Source: Thermococcus alcaliphilus
GTDB taxonomy: Archaea > Methanobacteriota_B > Thermococci > Thermococcales > Thermococcaceae
NCBI RefSeq assembly: GCF_024054535.1
Contig: NZ_JAMXLV010000020.1
Location: forward strand, 62,001-126,000
DNA length: 64,000 bases
Direction: 5' to 3'
The notes under the pieces were generated by a model. It searched no databases. It was not told the DNA's origin and worked only from the letters and a program-made list of their open reading frames with translations. Made by a program: the position numbers and the translations under genes. This document shows positions 56,852 through 64,000 of the stretch, in pieces. Positions within the stretch are counted from its first letter, which is position 1, and each line of letters begins with the position of its first letter.

Positions 56852-57799
56852 GTGCTCCGCTCGAAGCTTGAGGGTGGACTCTGGGGAGTCCTCGTTGGGG
56901 ATGCTTTCGGCTTAACCTTCCAGTTTACCAGCAGGCTTGCCATGGAGCTGAATTATCCCAAACCCAAAGAAATCCCAATGCTAGATGGTCTTTGGAGCGA
57001 TGACTCTTCCTTAACTCTTGCAACTGCCCGTGCACTAACAAAGGGATACAATATTGAAAGGATCGCGGAGAACTTCCTCCGCTGGTATTACGACGGCGAA
57101 TTCACGCCAAGGGGTTATGCATTTGACCAGGGAAAGACAACTTCGAAAGCAATAGAACGCATTGCCAGTGGTGTCCCTCCTTTAAAGGCTGGCGGCAGAA
57201 GTGAGTGGGACAATGGCAACGGCTCACTGATGAGGATCCTGCCAGCGGCATACTATGCATACTTCAAGCTTGACTCGCTGGAGGAACGGCTGAAGATTAT
57301 CCACGAGGTCTCAATGATTACCCACGCTCACCCTCGCTCGCTTATCGGGTGTGGAATTTATTCCTTAATCGTGTGGAACATTCTCGATGGAATGGATAAG
57401 TTCAAAGCGTATCGTGAGGCGATAGCAACTGCGAAGGAAGCATACTCTGCCAATCCCTTTGCCAAAGAGCTCGTCCACTATGAGAGGGTTCTAAACGGGA
57501 ACATCCATCTGGAAAACAGAGGGAAGATTAGGGGTAGCGGTTATGTTGTTCACACGCTTGAAGCAAGCCTCTGGGCTTTTCTGGGGGACGAGAACTTTGA
57601 GGACGCAATAAAAGAGGTAGTTTCTCTAGGTGAAGACGCTGACACAACTGGAGCAGTCACCTGTGGTCTGGCCGGTACTTATTATGGTTTAGACTCAATC
57701 CCAAGAGAGTGGCTTGAGAGAATAGAGGCAAGGGAATACGCCAAAGAAATAATCAACGCATTTATTGACAGTCTCTTTGATCAGCAAAATGATTGCTGA
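56852..57799 (+). CDS. ADP-ribosylglycohydrolase (DraG/ARH) family protein
   Basis: The 315-residue all-helical DraG-type protein has paired metal sites: WSDDSSLTLATARAL near the N terminus and LGEDADTTGAVTCGLAGTYYG near the C terminus. GGRSEWDNGNGSLMRILPAAYY and THAHPRSLIGCGIYS are also typical. It should remove ADP-ribose from a protein, nucleic acid or small molecule; no transferase is visible nearby. GTG 56852 follows GGTGGTG formed at the end of the upstream gene. Confidence 0.9.
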   Translation: MLRSKLEGGLWGVLVGDAFGLTFQFTSRLAMELNYPKPKEIPMLDGLWSDDSSLTLATARALTKGYNIERIAENFLRWYYDGEFTPRGYAFDQGKTTSKAIERIASGVPPLKAGGRSEWDNGNGSLMRILPAAYYAYFKLDSLEERLKIIHEVSMITHAHPRSLIGCGIYSLIVWNILDGMDKFKAYREAIATAKEAYSANPFAKELVHYERVLNGNIHLENRGKIRGSGYVVHTLEASLWAFLGDENFEDAIKEVVSLGEDADTTGAVTCGLAGTYYGLDSIPREWLERIEAREYAKEIINAFIDSLFDQQNDC

Positions 57800-57930
57800 A
57801 TTGTCTTATCTAGAGTTTGGATTTTTTATTTTTCTCATTTGAGGAGATAGTATATTCGTTTTTTATTCTATAAACTCTTGATAATCTTCTACCACATCAA
57901 GATTTCGATAAACAAATACTGAGCTTGACT

Positions 57931-58188
57931 CTATTTATCACAATTCTTCATAATACACCTTGCTAATTTGAGCAGAGTATCAAATAATCCAGACAGTAAT
58001 AGTATATAGCCTATTGAAAATGTTAGCACAAACAGAAAACCCAGTCCTAGCTCCCAGTTACTAATAAGATAACCTATTAATGCTAGCAATAGTGTCATTT
58101 TCAATATCCTGAGCACTAACTTCCACTTTTTAATGATAAAAATAACGAAAATTACCAATATTAAAAGCAATAAAATGTCTTTCAGCAC
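57931..58188 (-). CDS. Small membrane protein
   Basis: The 85-residue protein is mostly hydrophobic. Segments LLLLILVIFVIFII, LLLALIGYLISNW and LGFLFVLTFSIGYILLLSGL indicate three spans, followed by a short basic-cysteine tail (LARCIMKNCDK). It is AT-rich. It is the last member of the minus-strand group, separated by about 55 bp from the DUF6884-like gene. Membrane toxin-like or anchor roles are possible but unsupported. Confidence 0.6.
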   Translation of the reverse strand: MLKDILLLLILVIFVIFIIKKWKLVLRILKMTLLLALIGYLISNWELGLGFLFVLTFSIGYILLLSGLFDTLLKLARCIMKNCDK

Positions 58189-58242
58189 TGAAAATCACTC
58201 CTACAGGCCTATAATCCCTTTTATCTCAGACATGCTTGTTGC

Positions 58243-58704
58243 TCAGATCTTTCCTTTGTGTTCAAAGAGCGAATTAAGCTTTTTGAGCATTTTCCCAATG
58301 GGTAGACCCGCAAGGGGGCACTCAACTTTGTCTTCTCCAAAGACTTCTTTTACCCAGTTGCAATAGCAAGTGCTTCCCAAGACTACTACCTTGTCGTAAT
58401 TTATCAGTGGGACTCCATTTAGGTATTTTGTTCTGGCCTGTTCTTTAAGTTCAGATACCGTAATTAGGGGATTTTTGCTACAAACAGCGTTGTAGTTTTT
58501 GATCTTCTCATATGGAAGCAAAAAGCCATATTTAGCGGAGAGAATAACATAACTATCCGGATAGAACTTCTCGCAGTATTCAATTGTCTTTTTTGATAAA
58601 GGCCCTACATATGCTTTTCTGGCTTCCACATACTCTGGAGCATTGGGGTTTACATCCCAAATTTTCCTTGCACCACATGTTGCAACATATAAATACCTAA
58701 CCAC
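58243..58704 (-). CDS. DUF6884-like (YaaA/TGT-related fold) protein
   Basis: The 153-residue protein shows VATCGARKIWDVNPNA at the N terminus, ARKAYVGPLSKKTIEYCEKFYPDSYVILSAKYGFLLPYEKIKNYN, and the C-terminal CPLAGLPIGKMLKKL. These match the DUF6884 pattern, a fold related to YaaA and to a domain of archaeosine tRNA-guanine transglycosylases. It suggests nucleic-acid base chemistry. GTG 58704 follows GGAGGTG placed in the end of the upstream gene, one base after its stop. Four or more cysteines could bind metal. Confidence 0.78.
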   Translation of the reverse strand: MVRYLYVATCGARKIWDVNPNAPEYVEARKAYVGPLSKKTIEYCEKFYPDSYVILSAKYGFLLPYEKIKNYNAVCSKNPLITVSELKEQARTKYLNGVPLINYDKVVVLGSTCYCNWVKEVFGEDKVECPLAGLPIGKMLKKLNSLFEHKGKI

Positions 58705-58705
58705 A

Positions 58706-59551
58706 TCAAACACCTCCTCTATTCACAATCTCCTCAAGGAGTTCAGCCAGATATCCAAATATTTCCTCAGCCTTTTCAGGATCTACTCCGTATGCATCTA
58801 AGAGGCCTTCTATGTAAAACGAGGCTTTTTCGCGTGCTGAATCTTCAGGTTCGCCACTGTTTACAAGCTCTAGGTATTTAAGAAATCCCTTTCCCAACAC
58901 GCTTAAGACTTGTTCAATAATTTCTGCATCAATAGTAGACCTTTTTGTAACCTTCCACGAAAGAACGTCTCTCACTGATATTTCATCTTGGGCAACTTTC
59001 CATAACAGTGCATCTGTGAAATCAAAACGTGGAATATAATTGCCGATTTTTTTCTCAATTTCTTCCTTTAGTCTTAAGAAATCCAACACTATTCGCTCGT
59101 GAACTTTAATAAGGGCATCTAGAGTCTCTGGAGTCAACCGAACCACATGGTCCAAGTTGTTAATTTTGTATCCGAGTTTTTTAGCCCCGATTACAAACTT
59201 CCTATTGTACACTGGATATTTGTCGGGATTTAGGGAGAACAGTATCTCTGAGACGGCTCCTGACCCAAAGCCAGGTATTTTTATTCCAAGCCTCTCTGAA
59301 AGTGGCTTTTCTTCATCAAGAAGCAGTTTAAACGACTCTGCCAGTTCCTCCAAGCTCATGTACTTTAGCACTCTCTCATTTGCATACCACTCAAGATCCT
59401 TGTATGTAAAGCGAAGAGCCCATATTTCTCCGATAATCTCAATAAGAGCCTCCCGTCTGGGTTGCTTGATAAATGACTGAATACTGTTGATGATTTTCTC
59501 CCTGTGAAGTCTTCTTTCTTCCCAGAATTCTCTGTTGAACAGTACTTCCAT
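58706..59551 (-). CDS. Helix-hairpin-helix-like helical protein of unknown function
   Basis: The 281-residue helical protein is not assigned. The stretch IKIPGFGSGAVSEILFSLNP followed by DKYPVYNRKFV resembles the helix-hairpin-helix element of base-excision glycosylases and of N-terminal domains in restriction proteins, where G-G hairpins precede a YP-x-N/D-R motif. It lacks an obvious catalytic Lys-Asp pair. ATG 59551 follows GGGAGGGGGG. It is first gene of the minus operon, with promoter TATA GTTTAAATAA at 59602-59593. Confidence 0.7.
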   Translation of the reverse strand: MEVLFNREFWEERRLHREKIINSIQSFIKQPRREALIEIIGEIWALRFTYKDLEWYANERVLKYMSLEELAESFKLLLDEEKPLSERLGIKIPGFGSGAVSEILFSLNPDKYPVYNRKFVIGAKKLGYKINNLDHVVRLTPETLDALIKVHERIVLDFLRLKEEIEKKIGNYIPRFDFTDALLWKVAQDEISVRDVLSWKVTKRSTIDAEIIEQVLSVLGKGFLKYLELVNSGEPEDSAREKASFYIEGLLDAYGVDPEKAEEIFGYLAELLEEIVNRGGV

Positions 59552-59592
59552 TACCCCCCCTCCCAGCATTCTAGCATTGAGTAACCCTTCTG

Positions 59593-59663
59593 TTTATTTA
59601 AACTTTTCTAGTTACAAAGTTCATTGAGTTTATATTCAACTCAATAATAGAAACATTTAAATA
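59593..59663. promoter_or_regulatory. Divergent promoters flanking an 8-bp palindromic operator
   Basis: Minus-strand TATA GTTTAAATAA (59602-59593) and plus-strand TATA ATTTAAATA (59655-59663) lie back to back. Between them ATTGAGTT (59623-59630) and AACTCAAT (59638-59645) form a perfect 8-bp inverted repeat with a 7-base spacer. Its position immediately upstream of both core promoters suits a regulator that controls both operons together, as activator or repressor. Confidence 0.6.
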
Positions 59664-59702
59664 CTCAGAGACCAATACAGTATTAAGGGGGAGGTATGTC
59701 CT

Positions 59703-60515
59703 ATGAAGGATGAACGCTGGTATAAAGTTGTAGAGGAAGTTAGCCGAATATTCTCCGAAATACCCATGGACATCTGGGACAGAATTGTTAAAGAAGAACC
59801 AGAAACCAAGCTCGGAGATCAGCTAGAGCGCTATGGATTTGGAAAGTTTGCAACATTCATGGTTGTGGCAGGACTCAACGACTATCAGCTAAAAGGGCCG
59901 GCTGAGAAAGTATATTGGCCGAAGTTGCACGAGATACTTCGGAAAAATCCGGTTCCAGATACTCCAAAGGAACTTTATGGGATACTGCTCCCATTCTATG
60001 AATTGGAGCGCCTGAAAACTGCAAAAGTGAGGAGATTAGAAAAATTCCTTCATAGTGATCTAGCTACTGAACTCTGGAATTCAACTCCTCAGGAAGTAGC
60101 TCGGAAGTTTCATCAGATCTGGATCCAACTTTCAAAGATTATGGGGCAGAGAAAAGATGCCAAAACAATAGTGTTTGCAATGAAAACCTTGGGAATAGCG
60201 TTGATCCTTGCAGGAGAGTATGGATTTGACTTTAGTGGAATTCCTATCCCTGTGGATATAAGAGTGAGGAGAATAACCTCTAAATTGCTAGGGGAGCAGC
60301 TAGATGATGACTCAATTAGGAAATTTTGGAACAGTGTCCTCAAAAAGATAAGGGAGCTAAATGTACCAATTACAATGATTCATCTTGATAGCTTGGTGTG
60401 GCAGATCGGCAATATGGACTCCTGTAAAGACATCAAGGCATATTTCGAGAAGTTTGGTATCCTTAATATAGGAGACGAGCTCTGCAAAATAATAGAGAAC
60501 CAGCGAACTACTTGA
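59703..60515 (+). CDS. AGOG-like DNA glycosylase/lyase, divergent
   Basis: The 270-residue protein aligns by eye with archaeal AGOG 8-oxoguanine glycosylases: LNDYQLKGPAEKVYWPKLHEIL, KTAKVRRLEKFL, KTIVFAMKTLGIALILAGEYGFD, IPIPVDIRVRRITSKLLG and MIHLDSLVWQIG. The likely catalytic lysine (about K154) and aspartate (about D185) are kept at the family spacing. It has extra residues at both ends compared with about 240-residue AGOG. It may repair 8-oxoguanine or recognise another modified base. ATG 59703 follows GGGGGAGGT. Confidence 0.82.
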   Translation: MKDERWYKVVEEVSRIFSEIPMDIWDRIVKEEPETKLGDQLERYGFGKFATFMVVAGLNDYQLKGPAEKVYWPKLHEILRKNPVPDTPKELYGILLPFYELERLKTAKVRRLEKFLHSDLATELWNSTPQEVARKFHQIWIQLSKIMGQRKDAKTIVFAMKTLGIALILAGEYGFDFSGIPIPVDIRVRRITSKLLGEQLDDDSIRKFWNSVLKKIRELNVPITMIHLDSLVWQIGNMDSCKDIKAYFEKFGILNIGDELCKIIENQRTT

Positions 60516-60614
60516 AAATGCATTTTCCTCATTAAATTTTTATTCTGAGGTTGTGCTCTTTGAATCTCTGTTTAAAAATCAGGGGTGGAAGTGTTTTATC
60601 TCGGAGGTCTTAAT

Positions 60615-62129
60615 ATGGAAAGTCCGCTATTGGGTCTTTATAAAGAGAGAAAGGATGTTATCGAATCCCTTCTTAAAAGACTCAGAGACTCTGAAATGTG
60701 CGAGGACTGGGGAAACTTTGCTTCCGTAAGAAGAAGACCAATGCTCGCTACGGTCATCCATTACCTCCAGAACTATGCAGGGTATTCGGAGGGAGTATCG
60801 TTAGAGGAGTTAAAGGCATTTCTTTACTGCATGTTTCTCGCGGGAAGCCACGGAGATTTAGACATTATTAAGTCAATGACTTGGTGTCCCATTGAACAGA
60901 CACTTGAGGAAAGTATTGGTGTCGAAAAAACCGCTGACGGAAGATACGTTGCAAAATCACTGGGGAGGGATAGGAAACCAACGTACTGGAACACGCTGGA
61001 ACCGCTCTGCAGGGTTGCGGAAAGAATATGCAAAGATATTCTCAATCCGCCTAATGAGTGGGTAAGGGAACTACTCTCGCTTTCCCCGGAATTCCTTGCA
61101 AGAAGCCGGGACATGGAGGAATACTTGAGGGAACTCAAATTTGAGATCCACTTCCAAAGGGAACAACGTAGAAAGGAACAACGATTCAGGGAGATTACAA
61201 AGCTCGTGAGGCCTGAAGGCATAACAGTTCAGGAATTCTTGGAGAAAGGATTCTCGGAGAGTGACTTAGCTGATCTCAAGAAAGCCTATGAAGAAGCTTG
61301 GCAAAGAGAGAAGCTCCTCTATGCGGACGGATACATAAAGTTGCTCACTAGCATTGCCGAGTATTATGGGGAAAAGCAAGGAAGTGAGAGTGAAGACGAG
61401 CTCACGAGGCTTCTATATGAAGTCTTTGGAGAAGTGGATAGAGACAGCGAACTAGTTGCAGAACATTACATTAAAGCAGCGGACGTTGCTACATCGGTCA
61501 GCCTGATTTACTTCCCACAGCAGAACTCTCCGGAGGAGGCAGAGAGATACCTCAAGCTGGCTTTAGAGCTCGAGGAGAAAGCCATGGAGCTTGGGGTCGT
61601 TCCGGAGTATCACTCAATAACGCTAAACAACTTAGGAACTCATTATTATGAAACCAATCGTCCTGAAGAAGCTCTGTCAGTACTTAAGAAAGCACTGGAG
61701 TACGCAAAGACGCCCGAAGAGAAGGGTCTTGTCCTGCACAACTTGGCCTTAATTTACGCAGATTTGGGAATGAAGAAGGAGGCAGTTAGTTGTATGGTGA
61801 AGTCACTCTGTATTCACTACTCGACACAGCATGAGTTGGGAAACGCTTCACTTTATGACGATGCTATCAGTAGAATAATCGACATGACGGGCGATTCTCA
61901 TACTGATATTTACGCTCTCAAGGTAGCCCTTGACCTGATCGGAGGAAATTTAAGCTTAGAAGAAGCCAGAGACATACTTGAACAGATTAACAGAGAAGAA
62001 TGGCCATTAGCTGATGCTTTGTTCTCGATGCTAAGTGGAGAAGAATACCAGACTCCAACTGAGGCACAAGAATGTGAGAAGCTCCTGCAGGATGTTGCAG
62101 AAAGACTCAAAAGGAGTGAATATGATTAA
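60615..62129 (+). CDS. TPR-containing protein of unknown function
   Basis: The 504-residue protein has at least two TPR units near residues 340-405 (HSITLNNLGTHYYETNRPEEALSVLKKALEYA and KGLVLHNLALIYADLGMKKEAVSCM). The N-terminal half is helical with a conserved-looking MLATVIHYLQNYAGYSEGVSLEELKAFLYCMFLAGSHGD. No enzyme motif is seen. ATG 60615 follows GGAGGTC. It lies 99 bp after the AGOG-like gene; TATA GTTTAAAAATC at about 60570 may give it an additional promoter. Confidence 0.75.
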   Translation: MESPLLGLYKERKDVIESLLKRLRDSEMCEDWGNFASVRRRPMLATVIHYLQNYAGYSEGVSLEELKAFLYCMFLAGSHGDLDIIKSMTWCPIEQTLEESIGVEKTADGRYVAKSLGRDRKPTYWNTLEPLCRVAERICKDILNPPNEWVRELLSLSPEFLARSRDMEEYLRELKFEIHFQREQRRKEQRFREITKLVRPEGITVQEFLEKGFSESDLADLKKAYEEAWQREKLLYADGYIKLLTSIAEYYGEKQGSESEDELTRLLYEVFGEVDRDSELVAEHYIKAADVATSVSLIYFPQQNSPEEAERYLKLALELEEKAMELGVVPEYHSITLNNLGTHYYETNRPEEALSVLKKALEYAKTPEEKGLVLHNLALIYADLGMKKEAVSCMVKSLCIHYSTQHELGNASLYDDAISRIIDMTGDSHTDIYALKVALDLIGGNLSLEEARDILEQINREEWPLADALFSMLSGEEYQTPTEAQECEKLLQDVAERLKRSEYD

Positions 62130-62144
62130 CCTGGGGTGGTGAAG

Positions 62145-62651
62145 TTGGGCGCTACAGCTTTCATTCTCGTGGGGAACCGGCCATACCTTACACCAGGTCT
62201 GCCTAACCCGGGTTACCTTCTAGTTCTTTACGAGAACAACATGCCGGCCTGGGAGTTGATTCCGCTCTACCCATATCTTGAGAAGAACCTGGGAAAAAGA
62301 TCAGTAATCTGGATTCCCTCCATTGAAAATATGCTTGAAGATGCTCTCCTGATGGTAGGGATTTACGTTACCAAAGATCCCGAGCTCATAAAGATGGCGG
62401 AGAAGGTCTTTGGACGTAATTTCAAAGCGGAGAGAATAGAAATTGGAGGAAACCCGGAAGTTGAAAAGCTGAGGGAAATAGCCCGCAGAAACCTTCAGAG
62501 GTATGATATCGGTCTTTTGATAATCCCTCTCAAGGATAGCACAATAATTAGACAGCTCGACTACCTGAAGCGTTATGGGCGCCTTTGGTATTCTATCCAC
62601 ATTAGAAATGAGAAGCTTTCAAGTCCGCTGGAGGACTGGAGCGAAGACTAA
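62145..62651 (+). CDS. Conserved hypothetical protein, end of AGOG-like operon
   Basis: The 168-residue alpha-beta protein is not recognised: TAFILVGNRPYLTPGLPNPGYLLVLYENNMPAWELIP, IPSIENMLEDALLMVGIYVTKDPELIKMAEKVFG and YDIGLLIIPLKDSTIIRQLDYLKRYGRLWYSI. TTG 62145 is spaced correctly after GGGGTGGTG; GTG 62136/62139 lie inside that Shine-Dalgarno. It starts 15 bases after the TPR gene stop, so the two are co-transcribed. Confidence 0.72.
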   Translation: MGATAFILVGNRPYLTPGLPNPGYLLVLYENNMPAWELIPLYPYLEKNLGKRSVIWIPSIENMLEDALLMVGIYVTKDPELIKMAEKVFGRNFKAERIEIGGNPEVEKLREIARRNLQRYDIGLLIIPLKDSTIIRQLDYLKRYGRLWYSIHIRNEKLSSPLEDWSED

Positions 62652-62748
62652 ACTGGAATAAATTCATGTAACAAAAGAATCTCGGACGTGGATTTGTGGA
62701 AAACTTAATAGCAGTCCAGTAAAAAGACTAAACAAAAAAGGAAAGAAA

Positions 62749-64000
62749 TCACTTCAACCACTTCTCCATCCATCCAACGATAAGCTCAAGTCTCTTAACC
62801 CTATGCTTGGGCTTTCCTTTTCTTGAGAGGTCGTGGTTCTCGCCGGGGAAGAGGGCGAGCTCAACGGTTTTGCCAAGATACTTAAGGGCGGTAAAGAACT
62901 GCAGAGCCTCTGGAAGCCAGCAACGGTAGTCTTCCATTGAGTGTATTATCAAGAGAGGAGTCTCGACGTTTGGTGCGTACTTCAGCGGGCTCTTCTCCCA
63001 GTAACCCTCTGTGTTGCTCCAGGGATCACCCCCTATCTGATCCGGAGCGAAGTAATAGCCTATGTCCGTTGTTCCGAAAAAGCTTGTCCAGTTTGAGATT
63101 GACCTTTGGGTTACAGCGGCTTTAAAGCGGTTGGTGTGCCCCACAATCCAGTTCGTCATGAAGCCGCCGTAGGAGCCGCCGGTTACTCCTATCCTCTCCG
63201 AGTCTATGAAGTCGAACCTTCTCAAAGCCTCGTCCACGACCTCCATTATGTCCTGATAGTCCCTCTCGCCGTAGTGCTCCCTTATGTCAGCAAAATCCTC
63301 TCCATAACCGTCGCTTCCCCTTGGATTGGAGAATATTACAACGAAGCCTTTAGCGGTTAAAACGTGGAACTCGTGCATGAAGGAGTAGCCGTAGGCCGTC
63401 TTCGGCCCGCCGTGGATTTCAAGAACTGCCGGATACTTTTTGCCTTCTTCAAAGTCCACGGGCTTCATTATCCACGCATCTATCTCAACGCCGTCGCTCG
63501 CTTTGACTTTGAAGTGCTCCGGCTTTGAGAGCTTGTACTCCCTTATCCATGCGTTAAAGTCGGTGACTTTCCTCTCCTTTCCCTCTCTGAGAATGTAAAG
63601 CTCTGTTGGAGTTGTTGCATCCTGAGCAATGAAGGCTATATACTCCCCGATGCCGAAGGTCTCAACACTTCTATCTCCGCCGATTACACGCTCTATCTCT
63701 CCATCGAGGTTGACACGGAAGAGGTTTGCCCTTGGGCCGTCTGTGGCTATGTAGTAAACCCAGCCGTCCTTATAAACAAGCGGGTTCCGAGAGGGGCCTC
63801 TTACATCGCAGTTGAGAGAGTTGTAAGCCGAGCGGTCAAGCTTTGCCGTGAGCTTTTTGATTTCCTTCGTCTCAGGATTGAAGTGATAGATGTGAGTGTT
63901 CGTTGGAATGCCTCTCTCAAGAGTGTTCATTCTAAGTATAACCGTGCCGTCTTCAAGAGGAACTAAATCGCCAATGCGCCACTTTGAATCGGTCAGCTTT
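62749..64000 (-). CDS. S9 family acylaminoacyl/prolyl oligopeptidase, partial at window edge
   Basis: The frame stays open to the right edge, so the N terminus (part of the beta-propeller) is missing; 417 residues are visible. The catalytic alpha/beta-hydrolase domain holds the serine in GVTGGSYGGFMTNWIVGHT, the aspartate in HSMEDYRCWLPEALQFF and the histidine in LFPGENHDLSRKGKPKHR. FSNPRGSDGYGEDF is a typical S9C stretch. It would release N-acylated or free N-terminal residues from peptides. Its base composition looks more GC-rich than the AT-rich cluster to its left. Confidence 0.93.
   Translation of the reverse strand, partial: KLTDSKWRIGDLVPLEDGTVILRMNTLERGIPTNTHIYHFNPETKEIKKLTAKLDRSAYNSLNCDVRGPSRNPLVYKDGWVYYIATDGPRANLFRVNLDGEIERVIGGDRSVETFGIGEYIAFIAQDATTPTELYILREGKERKVTDFNAWIREYKLSKPEHFKVKASDGVEIDAWIMKPVDFEEGKKYPAVLEIHGGPKTAYGYSFMHEFHVLTAKGFVVIFSNPRGSDGYGEDFADIREHYGERDYQDIMEVVDEALRRFDFIDSERIGVTGGSYGGFMTNWIVGHTNRFKAAVTQRSISNWTSFFGTTDIGYYFAPDQIGGDPWSNTEGYWEKSPLKYAPNVETPLLIIHSMEDYRCWLPEALQFFTALKYLGKTVELALFPGENHDLSRKGKPKHRVKRLELIVGWMEKWLK

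Overview
The window is chromosomal DNA of a hyperthermophilic euryarchaeon of the order Thermococcales, most likely a Thermococcus of the T. litoralis clade. The family B DNA polymerase (17318-19642) reads almost residue for residue like the mature Vent polymerase of T. litoralis, but with no inteins. Other markers agree: an Nfn/sulfide dehydrogenase pair, SerK, the aCPSF1/FttA ribonuclease, tetraether synthase, archaeal TrmI, Hel308, archaeal PEP carboxylase, UPF0147, DUF257 and CCA-encoding tRNA genes. Genes are tightly packed on both strands. Many begin a few bases after a GGTGATG-type Shine-Dalgarno, and several use GTG or TTG. All function calls come from reading motifs, not from database searches.

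Layout. 0-7.4 kb: TldE/PmbA-like protein, a methyltransferase, a C/D-box sRNA, NfnAB, TrmI, DUF257, SRP19 and an Lrp-type single-domain protein. 7.6-13.9 kb: a five-gene peptide ABC transporter (SBP, two permeases, two ATPases) whose binding protein looks circularly permuted. 13.9-30.7 kb: information processing (Hel308, PolB, rRNA/tRNA m5C methyltransferase, endonuclease IV) mixed with metabolic and conserved unknown genes. 30.8-39.9 kb: tRNA-Leu, rpiA, a threonine-synthase-like protein fused to a winged helix and lacking the PLP lysine, FttA next to the proteasome beta subunit, SerK, an aminotransferase, threonine dehydratase, a second C/D-box sRNA and a HAD phosphatase. 39.9-41.5 kb: a three-hairpin H/ACA guide RNA, a PLD-like winged-helix gene, tRNA-Val and tRNA-Ala. 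41.5-54.8 kb: DNA ligase, pantoate kinase, a dimethylargininase-like enzyme, an NhaC antiporter, family 4 UDG, tetraether lipid synthase with a coupled small partner, DUF2139, PEP carboxylase and a DUF1931 double-histone-fold protein.

54.9-62.7 kb is the accessory-looking part. First comes a beta-CASP nuclease-like / AIG2-like cyclotransferase / ADP-ribosylglycohydrolase operon. It is followed by two divergent operons: a small membrane protein, a DUF6884-like protein and a helix-hairpin-helix-like protein on the minus strand, and an AGOG-like DNA glycosylase, a TPR protein and an unknown protein on the plus strand. The divergent promoters flank a perfect 8-bp inverted repeat, which suggests one co-regulated nucleic-acid modification, repair or defence module. 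An S9 acylaminoacyl peptidase runs off the right edge.

The strongest leads are the lysine-less threonine-synthase/winged-helix fusion, the permuted peptide-binding protein and the divergent AGOG/DUF6884 cluster.
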